Positions 9,959-19,983 are shown, numbered from the stretch's first letter. The stretch is DNA of 30,751 nt from Gamarada debralockiae (GCA_002803225.1 NXFV01000744.1:1-30751), one strand, 5' to 3'. Program-made: numbers and translations. Notes: generated by a model not told the origin, from the sequence alone.

Positions 9959-11285
9959 GGCTGAATGACGAGTTGTCGGACGGCGGGATAGTTGATGAGA
10001 GATTGAACGTTCACCGGCGAGCAAGCGAAGCTCATTTAATCACAAATCGACGGACTAGCTTGCTGTAGAAGGTTAGATGAGCTAAGGATGATTCAGGTTG
10101 AATTAGTAATTCTACCGTAGCATCTATTACCTTTCTTTGAAGGATACTTGTCTCCGAACTTGCTCCAGCCTGACTAAAGCTACTCGGATTCTGCCAGAAA
10201 CGGGCTACCTGAATCTACATATGGAGAAGTTTAACCATAAGGCAGCTCGTCTTAATCAGCCACGGCTCTCACAACCTAATCTTCTCAACAAAAGGTCAGG
10301 CGGGATGCGGCGTGATGAGTATAAACTTCAACTCCGGTGGATGCAATGCGGACAAGGGGCCTCTGTTTGCGGACCAGGGTCACCGAAACGGCTTAGCTGC
10401 TACGAAGCTTGTTTAACCTTCCCAGCCGGATCGGCCCATTGCTAGGAACTGCATGTTTCCTGGAATTGTATCAGTGCTAATTGAGCTTACAAATGCTCGC
10501 TTGCATCTACCTGCTATTTTCGTTTCCTTGCCTTCTGAGTGCCAAACCAGGGGAAGCAATGACGTCACTTCACAGCTGCTCTCCCCAGCATGCTGCGGAC
10601 TCTCTCCATTGCATGACTGACGACACATTCTGGTTGGCAAGTTTGAAACAAGGCATTATGTCTGGTCGACGAATGGGCGTTTTTTGGTTATGCTCGGTTA
10701 TAACTTCTCTCTCCTATCATCCACGAGCAGCAGTACCGCAATCCACGACATGATAGTAGGGATGGCCTGCCGGGTAGGAGAGGTAAGCTGTTGCGGGTTC
10801 TTCTACTTCCACGGAGCTCTCATATCAAAAATGGCAGGATGACAAACAAGGGGAGCCTGATTAATGCTTTTTCTTCACTCGTGGTTTCTTCCAATGCTCT
10901 AGTTTAGATTCTGCCACAACGCAAGAGCGGATATTCGCGTACTGCTAGCAACACGATGGCGAGAGAAAAAGCTACCTAATCAGAATACTGTTAATTTTTA
11001 AGATTTACCCAATACTATTTATATTTTACCAATTACGTTTGTGTGCTGTTGCGAGGTAACTCAATGGAAAATGGACAATCTGAAACAATCAAAACATTAA
11101 ACACATCTAATCACAACTTTACCACTGCACATGTTTCCATCGTACATCTACACTCCATTCACTTGATTGCCGAGGTGTGGATTCTGCCCGTCTCGCATGA
11201 GGTGTACCTTTTGCTCTTCAAGGACCACCAAGCTCACCAGCAAAGTGACGAGGTTGAGTGGCATCTGCAACTGTTCATAGGCCGT
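9959..11285. other. Intergenic region between PEP mutase-like and MFS genes
   Basis: 1.3 kb. Short open frames exist but none shows a domain. The proximal part should be the promoter of the minus-strand gene ending at 9958 and contains the half-site pair at 10348-10378. The distal part, AT-rich at about 10980-11110, is the 3' flank of the MFS gene. Confidence 0.5.
10348..10378 (+). promoter_or_regulatory. Tandem half-sites of the cluster motif (upstream of PEP mutase-like gene)
   Basis: GCGGACAAGG (10348-10357) and GCGGACCAGG (10369-10378) lie in direct orientation, start-to-start 21 bp. Both arm variants also occur in the palindromes: the first equals the right arm at 13733, the second the left arms at 3221, 7642 and 13733. 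No inverted partner is present. The pair is about 390 bp upstream of the minus-strand ATG at 9958. Confidence 0.55.
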
Positions 11286-13079
11286 CTAGCTTTGTGCGAA
11301 CTTGGACCTGGCACGGAGTCTCTTGCCAAAGACGTAGATAGCAATGGTTCCAAAGATGCCAGCCACGCTCAAACCCGCGAGAACAGTCACACCCTTGTGG
11401 ATACCCAGATTGATGAAGAGCGGTCTTGCAAAGACGACGCTACCGCCAGCAGTTCCAGATCTCCAAACGCTGTTTCCGGCGAAGAGGGAAGCAGCATACT
11501 TGGGGTATGAGAACGGGATGTATATGAAGAGTGATTGCATCGTGAAGAAGTGTCCAATGACGAAGATGCCCACGCCGATAAGTGGTACTACCCAGTGAAT
11601 AACTGGATTGGATGTCCATGCGAAGATGAACAGTCCAATGGGCAGAAGGAAAGAGCCGAAGATGGCGGGAACAAGGCGATGCTCTTGCTCTCTGAGGCCG
11701 TTGCGGAGGTTGTCAGGGACCATGTACCAGCGTAGGTAAGCGAAGTAAGCCGCGATCGCGATAGTGACGCCGATGAGACACGATAGGAAAGCGAGGCCGG
11801 TTTGTCCGAGGTTGAAGCCGTAGAATGGGGGAAAGACCAGTGGGAAGACTTCAAAGAAGGTGTAGAAGACGCCGTAGAAGTATCCTGTGTAGAGATTGAC
11901 AAAGAAGATCGATGGGTCCTTCAGCATGATCTCCATTGGTCTGACCAGCGCTGAAGTGAGGACTTCGGATGCCGATAGGTTACGTTGATCAATCTCGCCC
12001 TGAGATTGAAGCCTCTGATTGCTTGTAAGCTTGCGTAGTCGTTTTGCTCGTCTGAGCAAGATGTTCGACGGAGAGGTCTCGGGCATGAAAAATAGCAGAA
12101 CAAGGAGCACAGGTGAAGATATCCACACAACCTCCCACATCGGCCATCTCCAGCCCTTGGCCTGGGCAGCGAAACCTCCGATCAGTGGTCCAATTGCTGG
12201 GCCGCCCCAAGCGGAGAAGACCCACCAAGAGAGTCCGTAGGGAATGTAGATGAGTGAGTACATGTCTCCAATAGTCGCTCCTCCATTGGCCAAGGCGGGG
12301 CTGCCGAAGAATCCTAGCCAGAATCGCAAGGCTAGGAGTCCGCCAAAGGTGTTCACGGTGGCTGGGCCAAACGACAGAGCCCAGAAGATGATGAATGTCA
12401 GGTAGTAGATCGGATTCCTCCCGACGATGGGAATCTCAGTCAGAGGAGAGAATAAAAGGTCTCCAATGCCGTAAGCAAGAATGTAGAGCGATAGGCCGAG
12501 GGTGGCAGCAACTGGACTGACGTGGAAGTGTTCTACAATGCCCTCTGCGGCGGTAGCGTAAATCGGGCCTGCGCAGTAGACGGTCCAAGTGTATGCGCAG
12601 AGGATGAAGACGACGAAGCTTTTCTTGGAGTCCGACCAATTTTGCGGATTCTCAAGATCATCGGTGGTATACCAGTCAACAAGGACAATGCCGTCGGGTG
12701 TCTTTTGAGGGATGATGGGGATTGATCGGCTGCGCCCCAGGTCAAGCTCTTGTTCGGCTCTCAGTCGCTCGTTCGTATATGGAGCGGTACGGACAGTGCC
12801 CATTGACCTCACCATCCCTAGGGCCTCGAGCTCCTCGTCGGTATCCTGAACGGCTCCAGATTCGGCGGCGCTGTCGTCTTGAGCCGGCAGAGAGATGACC
12901 CCATGGGAGTGTGAAGAGTCATGATGTCTCGAACCGGACTTCTCGTCGTGCTTAAGCTGAGAGAGGTACTGAACGGGGAGCTGGAAGTCGGGTCTCTCCT
13001 CCGGGTATTGAAGCAATCTGTTTCGTGAAATAAAACGGATTGCCTGGCCCACAGGGGCTTCTCGAATGAGATCGAGCAT
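11286..13079 (-). CDS. MFS transporter, DHA1 multidrug-resistance (FLR1-like) type
   Basis: 597 aa, intronless. The open frame continues to 13193 but begins with GTG and has no upstream ATG. The ATG at 13079 gives the N-terminus MLDLIREAPVGQ...YPEERPDF, which is typical of fungal FLR1-type exporters. A cytosolic N-terminal region of about 160 residues, rich in Ser, His and Asp/Glu, is followed by NPQNWSDSKK and 12 hydrophobic segments. Segment 5 carries GFFGSPALANGGATIGDMY-like family sequence, and a charged loop splits the two halves. Family members are plasma-membrane H+ antiporters for drugs and secondary metabolites. It ends the motif-bearing cluster; palindrome 13733-13759 lies about 650 bp upstream. 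Likely role: export of the cluster product or a toxic substrate. Confidence 0.9.
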   Translation of the reverse strand: MLDLIREAPVGQAIRFISRNRLLQYPEERPDFQLPVQYLSQLKHDEKSGSRHHDSSHSHGVISLPAQDDSAAESGAVQDTDEELEALGMVRSMGTVRTAPYTNERLRAEQELDLGRSRSIPIIPQKTPDGIVLVDWYTTDDLENPQNWSDSKKSFVVFILCAYTWTVYCAGPIYATAAEGIVEHFHVSPVAATLGLSLYILAYGIGDLLFSPLTEIPIVGRNPIYYLTFIIFWALSFGPATVNTFGGLLALRFWLGFFGSPALANGGATIGDMYSLIYIPYGLSWWVFSAWGGPAIGPLIGGFAAQAKGWRWPMWEVVWISSPVLLVLLFFMPETSPSNILLRRAKRLRKLTSNQRLQSQGEIDQRNLSASEVLTSALVRPMEIMLKDPSIFFVNLYTGYFYGVFYTFFEVFPLVFPPFYGFNLGQTGLAFLSCLIGVTIAIAAYFAYLRWYMVPDNLRNGLREQEHRLVPAIFGSFLLPIGLFIFAWTSNPVIHWVVPLIGVGIFVIGHFFTMQSLFIYIPFSYPKYAASLFAGNSVWRSGTAGGSVVFARPLFINLGIHKGVTVLAGLSVAGIFGTIAIYVFGKRLRARSKFAQS

Positions 13080-13732
13080 GTTGTAAGCCAAGTTCTCGAT
13101 GGGATTGTTTCTCGAAAAAGTGGTATGGTAGTGGTTCAGCTGTTTGGGGACAAGAGCTGGCTTAAAGAGAAATTGGCGACGACGGCGTTTCACGCGGGTG
13201 CCGAGCGACGTGATATGTTTGCCGGCGATTTTTAGAGTTACTGGTTCCTAGACGAATTCCTCAACCGTTTTTTGGGGGAGGAATGTGTAAGATATAGGAG
13301 TTAAGTGCGCAATGTGTCGATTACGAAGTCATGCTTCTGCAGATATGAAGCTAGAAGATTCCGAGACTTAGAAAATATTGTCGGACAAACCTTGCAGTAC
13401 TTTAGTTAGGCCATAGGCATGTCGGCCCAGGATAACACGATCATGGCTTGCGCTATTATTGACATTACTAATTGTGACAGAAGAGATGAATGGCTTATCC
13501 CATCACGCCTCAAGGGAGTAATCTGAAGCATTGGATTATGTCGAGGGACAAAAGAGTTGAACGCATCATGCTCCGTAAGAGCGCGCCTGCGAGCTGCCGA
13601 TGTACCCGAACCGCACATAGCTGGCATAGCTAGTACTGAATTCAAACGTGGAGGTTATTTCGATGCTCCCTTGGCGTAGTGTTGATCGTTGAAGAGCTTC
13701 TCAGCCTGTCGCGCCGTTTCGCCCGTGCGAGT

Positions 13733-13759
13733 GCGGACCAGGGTCGATCCCTTGTCCGC
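13733..13759. promoter_or_regulatory. Cluster palindrome, near-perfect copy (upstream of MFS gene)
   Basis: Left arm GCGGACCAGG, 7-bp spacer GTCGATC, right arm CCTTGTCCGC (one mismatch). With flanks it forms a 29-bp near-perfect palindrome, T-GCGGACCAGGG...CCCTTGTCCGC-A. CGG-N19-CCG. It lies about 650 bp upstream of the MFS start at 13079, far from any other start codon. Confidence 0.68.
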
Positions 13760-14109
13760 ACCTGGAGCCGCAATTCAGGGTCTTTGCATTCTGCAACCAG
13801 CACGGGCCTCCAAACTCCAGCGGACGGAGATAGTCGAACCACGCCCGCCTTTGCAGCTGCATTCAATTGTGCATTACTAACCATGTGGGACTCCGGACGT
13901 CCCTCATCGAATTCGAGAGGGGGTGCGACGTAATCACTGAAAGCGGTCTCTGCGAAGATGTTCTGCGAACACGGGCACGTTTGCTGTTTATTGTAAGAGC
14001 TTGCGCCATGATTACAGAAAGAGGCGAATCACGTGGCTTATTTAGTTAATTCAAGTACTACTATTGGCCAAACCTTAATCAGGCCTTACTCAGCCTTATA
14101 ATTACTATT

Positions 14110-14226
14110 TACTACTCAAACTACTCAACTCCGCTCAGACTACTCTTGAGTAGAGTTAAGTTGAGTTTGAGTAGTATAATTCAAGGTTTAAGTTGAGTTG
14201 AGTAGATGCCTTAACTCAACTGAGAC
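14110..14226. repeat. Nested inverted repeat of TGAGT/ACTCA units
   Basis: TACTACTCAAACTACTCAACT at the left pairs with AGTTGAGTTTGAGTAGTA about 30 bp later, with a 3-bp unit missing. A second pair, AAGTTGAGTTGAGT with TTAACTCAACTGAG, follows at once. The unit ACTCA or its complement occurs more than ten times. It could be a decayed MITE end, hAT-like subterminal repeats, or an expanded microsatellite. Confidence 0.5.
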
Positions 14227-15486
14227 CTCACACTGTCCAAAAGTAGCCGAAACTGATTACTACATAAATGATTTATGATTATGATAGCCCCACATAGCCG
14301 CCGGAGAAAGACAAGAGCAAGATTGTCGTTGCCGCCATTAGTTCGAGCTGATGATGGCAGAAGACAGTCGCATATTCCAGGTTCAGGATATCGCTGACTG
14401 ACGTTGATGATGGCATTGCCATTGTTGGTTGGAATTGCCTAATCAGGTATAGCCTGTATTTTCCCCTCTTTTGCGATATGAGAGAGCTCTTCCCCTCCTT
14501 GTATTTCAGCTCCTTAGATATCAGCTAGGTCTAGAAATGCCACTATATTTCGCCCCCAAAATACAGCTCAACTGACAGCCATAACACTCGAACTGTTCGA
14601 AGACAATCTTCCTGTAGAGACTGGGCCACCGATCAAAGCGGTCTTTAGTCTCTACGCCTTACTTTATCGCTCTTTCGACAACACACCGGACAAGAGCCAT
14701 TCAGAATAGATTAACCTTGGTTTCAGCCAGTGCGGGACAGGTGAAATGAAGTAGCGTATTGCTACAATATATATGGAACTTGCTCAGGTCGCCAATCTCA
14801 AAACAATTGCGAAGGCTTGGGAGGAGTCAAAGATTCAAGATTTCATACTCTTCCGTGGAATTGATATCTCATACTTTCATCTCTCGAAGCATAATCTTTG
14901 GCTGACCTGATCCCGAAGATTTGGTGATCTACCGCCTCATGGCCGAATTCCCATCACTTTTTAGCCAGTGTCTTTTGCCCTTGCGGCAAGCGCAAAATTT
15001 GCCAGCAACACACGGACAATGAATCGCAATTCACCAGAGAATCAGAGGGGGATTACGGATTCCATCTCACGAATGCCTGGGAGCGATGGCATCTGGTGCT
15101 CCTCTACTCGGTCGTTTTCGCACATTCAGGTTCGATGCGAGAGAGATGTAGAGCCACACGCAGGGATCGGGAGTCAGGGGCTCCGGTGACTTATATTGAG
15201 AAGCTTGTTCCTAAATTCCACTTTCATGGCCATTTCTACAACAAATGTATATCCGGACAAAGGTTGGAGTCTCGGTTGCAAGGTCATTCGGATAGGGAAA
15301 CGAATATTCTGCCTATACTACTGCATTGCTCATTCCCTGCTCAGACCATCGGACCAATCTTACATATGCCGGTTGGAACACGGAGACGAAACTGAAAATA
15401 ACATACGCTAGACACCATCGTACTAAATACAAAGAGAGCAACTCCACCTCTGAATAGCTTGGAAATTCTTTGGAAAAGCATTCTCA

Positions 15487-16911
15487 TCACGATTCCTTAG
15501 CCCACTGTTTCCCACTCCATAGATCCCCCGTCGTCCACAACCAGTAGTCCCGCCCCTTGATCAACCACACCATGAAGCTGGGCAACTGGTATCCCATCGC
15601 GGCGCCAACCCCCTTGCTCTTTCCAATCGGCACCAGTTGCGTCTCACGAATATCGTCCTTGTACACCCGGTCCTCACCAACGGAGCTCTTCTCCTTCCCA
15701 GAAGCCAGCAGCAGATCGCGCTTGATGTTTGCGCAGAGGACGGGAATAGCGTTGAGGGTGAGGTGTACGGCAGGCCGTGCAGTCGATGCCACATCTCCGA
15801 CGGCGTAGATGCGTGGACTGGCTTTATCGACACGTAAGGTCGAGGCGTTAGTATCAACACGGCCGTCTGCTACTAGGAGGGCTTTGTCGATGAAGCCGGT
15901 GTTTGGTCTCGTGCCGGTCGCGGGGATGTAGAGGTCGGCATCTAGCGTCTTCCCATCCTCGAGTGTTAGCAATGCGTTGGTCATCACGCTGTCTGTCCCT
16001 GCATCATGTGGCTCCACGGTCTTGACTCGCGCGTTCTTGAGGACGGTCACGCCGACTTGGGCGAGGTAGTCCTCGGCTTTCTTCCCGATGGCGGGTCGGA
16101 GGGCGGGTAGAATCTTCGAGCCGGCGCTCACGACGGTAATAGAGACCTTGGGGTTTGCTAACTTCGAGCGGAACCATCCGGTGCGGCCATTGAGGAATTC
16201 GCCAAGCTCACCAGCTGTCTCAATACCTGCAGGACCTCCGCCTGCAATGACGACTTTGAGGATTACAGAGTCAGCAGCTGCTCAATAAGGGAGGAAAAGA
16301 GCGCTAAGAAAGGTTCTGTGAGTTCCCAAATATGTCTTTGCTCATGCTTTCTAAGGAAGAAAATGGTCTTCAGACTCAGGAATTGGAACAAAAGAGGAAA
16401 TAGATTGCTCCGAGAAATACATACTCCTCTTAGCAGTTGGCAAGGCTTTGCGGAATGCGGACCAGTTTGTTCGTAGGAACACGTCGTCCCGGTTTAGACC
16501 AAGCAGGGGAGATGGTGTAGAGGCGCCGGTGGCAATCACGAGAGCATAGAAATTGATATTCTCGGTGTTGCTCATAGTGTTGACGGAGACAGTTCGGTTG
16601 CTGTGGTTAAGTTCAGTTGCTGTGCCATGAACGAAGCGGAAGCTGCCCTTGGGGTACTGCCCAAATAGGTTCGGGATGTTGACGAAGAGCTTATCCTGTG
16701 GGAACATGTCGTCTGATATCAGTGCGCGAGGGCAAGCTGGTCGGCACATGGCCTTCGACGAGGGGCTGACAATGATGATCTCGTACGAATCTTTGTTGGG
16801 CATGTGTGGGACAACATGCTTGAGGAGATAGTGAGCAGTAGATATGCCTGCGTAGGAACCGCCGAGGATGACGATTTTCTTTTGGGATGCTGGGGTGGTG
16901 TTTTGTGCCAT
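15487..16911 (-). CDS. AIF/AMID-like FAD-dependent pyridine nucleotide-disulfide oxidoreductase
   Basis: Model: complement(join(15487..16277,16425..16911)), 425 aa. The frame runs on to 17031 from a TTG; the ATG at 16911 is the first in frame and gives MAQNTTPASQKKIVILGGSYAG. FAD-binding GGSYAG is at residues 17-22, the NAD(P)H-binding motif IAGGGPAGIETAGEL at about 173-187, and the second FAD motif RIYAVGDVAS near 318-327. The single intron is 147 nt (GTATGT...GAGCAG), longer than others here; a hidden micro-exon is not excluded. The family oxidises NAD(P)H with quinone or oxygen and includes AIFM2/FSP1- and Ndi-like proteins. No membrane segment or clear mitochondrial leader is visible. No cluster palindrome was found in its promoter, so it may not belong to the regulon. 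Confidence 0.88.
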
Positions 16912-18120
16912 CTTCACGCTAGAATCAGCGTTGATCGTGTTTATCACTCGGGCATTAGACGAAGTTCGTAGAATCCAAGGGGCTGCCGGGCTATTCGAGC
17001 AATATTCTGGTGTAGGACGGCGAGACAGCAACGATTAACGCGGTTCATTTTTTGTTGGGCGTATGAGCTCATATATATCCTCAGTGATGGTCAGTGTGTG
17101 AGGTTCTGATTCTTTGCTTTCAATATGCAGGGACGGCTGCGCTGTAAGCTGGGTGGCCGTGCGTTCTTTGGCTGGGAGAAGGGGAGTGGCAGGCAAGCTA
17201 TTCCCAATGGGGCATGCTTGGAGGAATTAGCTGCCTGGATCTTTAGGCTGCATATGCCTCATCCTCACCTTTTCTCCAGCCTTAAGGCAGACTGACATTG
17301 AAAAGCTGCTAGCATCTTCTTGTCCGAAATAGAGAGGTAGAGAGCTTTACCACATAAGGCATGCCTTTGCGATCTCGGCCTTTCGAGAAAGCGAAAGCGC
17401 GAGGTTGTCATCCCTTCCTCCCATGAAGCTCCATTTTAAGATCCTGTAGGGCCTGTTTTGCCCCGTAAGGAATGTCATTCAAACTTGACGCCAATATATT
17501 AGACCACCAGGGAGTGTACTAATTGATGACGGATTTGTCAGCAGCCAGAACACCAAAAAACGCGTAAATAAATGATCCTTCTCACGTATCTAGTAGGAGT
17601 CCGTGCGCGTATTGATGAGATGCTAGATAGGTGTAAGAGAGTCGTAGAATCAAAGGGAACACCAATTAGGAGTGATATATGGTAGTATTGTAGAGGATTA
17701 AGAAGAACGCAGACTTTACAGCTCAATTTTTAGTGTTTTCGGCTGTTGACAAATCCGTCATCAATTAGTACACCCCCTGGTGGACTTACTAGCTTATATA
17801 AAGCGTTATTGTCTATTGGATTGAGAGATGAAAACCATGAATGAGCAGCGGGTACTTTTCAGGGGTGCTCAGGAGAGGGTGAGCCGAAGACGGAGAAAAA
17901 AACAATGTTGTACCTGTACAACTACTCGTTTACAGGTCTGTCAGCCTTGCCCTTCAAGCCACCAGGCGTCTGAGTTAATGCACAGCCCCGCATCTTGAGG
18001 TGCCAGGTTCAACTAATCGACTCTTTTCTTGCTCCGCATCACGACCATCTTCTAATTTTCCCAGCCTCGAAAATTGTTCGTGTATTCCTTTCTGCAATGC
18101 TCTCCTTGAGTCGAGTTTTA
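16912..18120. other. Intergenic region with a TATA-like block and a MITE
   Basis: Upstream of the FAD gene a TATATAT block at about 17072-17080 may serve as its TATA box. The 284-bp MITE (17502-17785) is listed separately. No coding gene was recognised; cluster-motif arms were not found. Confidence 0.5.
17502..17785. mobile_element. MITE, PIF/Harbinger-like, 284 bp, TTA target duplication
   Basis: The ends form a terminal inverted repeat of about 50 bp, starting GACCACCAGGGAGTGTACTA on the left and GTCCACCAGGGGGTGTACTA when the right end is reverse-complemented. The inner part continues ATTGATGACGGATTTGTCA, identical in both. It is flanked by TTA at 17499-17501 and 17786-17788. A 3-bp TTA/TAA duplication and no internal transposase fit a non-autonomous Harbinger-type element. 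A Tc1/mariner TA duplication is the alternative. It sits about 590 bp upstream of the FAD oxidoreductase start. Confidence 0.8.
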
Positions 18121-18126
18121 TACGTC

Positions 18127-19139
18127 GCAATGAGAGAGACATTTCAATGCTCGCCTCTGGCCGACTCCAGCAAAGAGACGACGCTGGTAACAATATTCCC
18201 TGCTTCCGACAGAACTAGCCCTATTAAATGCAGACTCGAGCATGTGGAGTTTGAAGGGATCGGTGACTATGAGGCATATCGTACACCTGGGGAAGCACGT
18301 AGGACGGCAAAGGCATATTTTTGAATGGCAAGAGTGTGGCTCTCACAAGAAATCTTTACTCGGCTCTACAGCATTTGCGGCTCACGTCAGGTCCTCGCAC
18401 GTTGTGGATAGACGCTCTATGTATCAATCAAATGACGTGGATGAACGAAATCATCAAGTAAGGGAGGTGCATCAGATTTATAGGGGCACCGGGAATGATC
18501 CTTAGCTTGGTCCCGAAGAGAACAGCGACACTGCGTTAGCCTTCATTGCGGAGGCCGGAGCAAGCGATTTGATGGATGCACAGTTCAAAGATGCTATCCG
18601 CTCTATCTCAACTCTCAAATTATGGCTCTGGACAGCTTATTGCGCCAATACTGGCACAGAGTCTGGATTATCCAAGAGATTGGTTTGGCACGGCAGATTC
18701 AACTTCACTGCGGGAGCAGCTCTATTGAATGGTCCCTTGTGGCGCTGTTCTTCCTCCACTTGCAGAATGTTGGTCCGCGAGACCTGGGCTTGTATTGGCC
18801 GGATGCTCGGAAGCCATGCCAACCAAGGTGTTAGCTATTTGGTGATTCTGTCACGACGATGTACAATCTGTTGCGTTGCCGCCTCTCTGCCTCACAAGTC
18901 GTGATTCGATATGCCAGGACCCAAGAGATAAGGTCTACGGAATCCTTGGACTTATTAAAGAAACCACAGAAGCTAAGACTCGAGTTGACTGCACCAAAAC
19001 CTTACGGAAGGCCCTTGTCGACGTGATCAGAATCAGTAATTCCTCTTCTGGTTACAACTTTGGCCTTCTGGGCTTCATGTTCGCACTACAGGAATCAATT
19101 CGTCGCATGTTCCATGTGTCAGTTGAGCTGTTGTTTTGA
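18127..19139 (+). pseudogene. HET-domain (heterokaryon incompatibility) gene, multiply frameshifted
   Basis: Pieces of the HET domain appear in the right order but in changing frames: SPIKCRLEHVEFEGIGDYEA (about 18208-18270), IFLNGKSVALTRN...LWIDALCINQ (about 18315-18433), DVDERNHQVREVHQIYRG (about 18435-18490), ENSDTALAFIAEAG (from 18518), YWHRVWIIQEIGLAR (about 18640-18684) and DPRDKVYGILGL (about 18921-18956). At least five frame changes are needed, and the spacing leaves no room for introns at most of them. LWIDALCINQ and the RDKVYGILGL motif are HET family hallmarks. HET proteins trigger cell death on non-self fusion in filamentous ascomycetes. This copy cannot make a full protein. The C-terminal part after 19139 is not recognisable. 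Confidence 0.8.
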
Positions 19140-19983
19140 GGCGAAATATAGTTGCATATTTAGGACTAGCTGATATCTGAAGAGCTGAAAATACAAGGAG
19201 GGGAAGAGCTCTCTTATACTTCAGGGGGAAATACAGACTATACCAGATTAGGCAGTTCCATCCAACACGATGCCAGACCTGCCGAGGAGCTTGACAGTAT
19301 GGGACAGACATTGAAGTGTTCCGTGATTGAATGCCATCCGGTATTGATTTCGACGCTGCTCCGATTGGGAGAATCTTCGAATTGAAACCATCTGGTACCC
19401 ATGTGGAAGACTACAAGTCTTCTACATTTCATGCAGCCTACCTTATAGCCTCAATACCAGCAGAACACTTTATGGAAACTGGACGGGTCGCCTAGAATCT
19501 TCACAAATAGGAAAAGTAACAACTTCCTTGACATCGACGTTCCTTAAAGAGGAGAGGACTTCTATGAGACGTTAAAATTACGTACTCAACCCACCATTTC
19601 AGCCGAGCACTGGTGTCGATTTCGATTCTCAGGGACTTGTACCGCATGAGGCAGATGTTGGCGACGATATCTGGGATATTGCACAAGATTATACCTTGTG
19701 ATGCGTCCTCCAAAACACAATGGATGGTTGTATTCGCTGGTCGGCCGTGCATTCGTTCATATTCGGAGTGAAAAGTGGCCGGGGACGCTGAAGAACTACA
19801 CGGTCTTTTTGAGTACAACTGTGATTCGGTTTTTGACGCACCTTTGAGTCGCATAAGCAGTGCTGAAAGATCTCGTTCATCATTTGGAGCGACGACGCCA
19901 TATTCCCTAGCGGCAACAAACGCACCAGAAAAGCGCAAACGTACGAATTTTACGCTTCATTCACAAGATACAAGGGAAACTAT
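19140..19983. other. Stretch downstream of the HET relic, no clear gene
   Basis: 844 bp. A 145-codon open frame on the minus strand (19501-19938) and shorter plus-strand frames show no motif. The segment may be decayed 3' sequence of the HET gene plus the 3' flank of the minus-strand gene ending at 19984. I could not support either reading further. Confidence 0.4.

Larger units (their letters stand above)
13080..15486. other. 2.4-kb intergenic region between MFS and FAD oxidoreductase genes
   Basis: I find no gene. The proximal 700 bp is MFS promoter and includes palindrome 13733-13759. The block at about 14110-14226 is an inverted, low-complexity TGAGT/ACTCA repeat, listed separately. The rest (14230-15486) has only short frames without motifs and is the 3' flank of the FAD gene. 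Confidence 0.5.

Noticed and set aside
9959..10024. N-terminal extension of the PEP mutase-like protein as a mitochondrial leader
   Set aside because: The frame's first codon is TTG; translation most likely starts at the ATG at 9958, so the extension is 5' UTR.
11043..11510. 155-codon plus-strand open frame at the MFS 3' end
   Set aside because: It overlaps the well-supported MFS coding sequence in antisense and has no domain.
13080..13193. Arg-rich N-terminal extension of the MFS transporter
   Set aside because: It begins at GTG with no upstream ATG before a stop. The ATG at 13079 gives the family-typical N-terminus.
16440..16475. GCGGACCAG inside the FAD oxidoreductase coding region
   Set aside because: It lies in coding sequence, lacks an inverted partner and the last arm base differs. 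Treated as chance.
19501..19938. 145-codon minus-strand open frame
   Set aside because: No motif, biased composition or splice context; it lies in the decayed HET flank.
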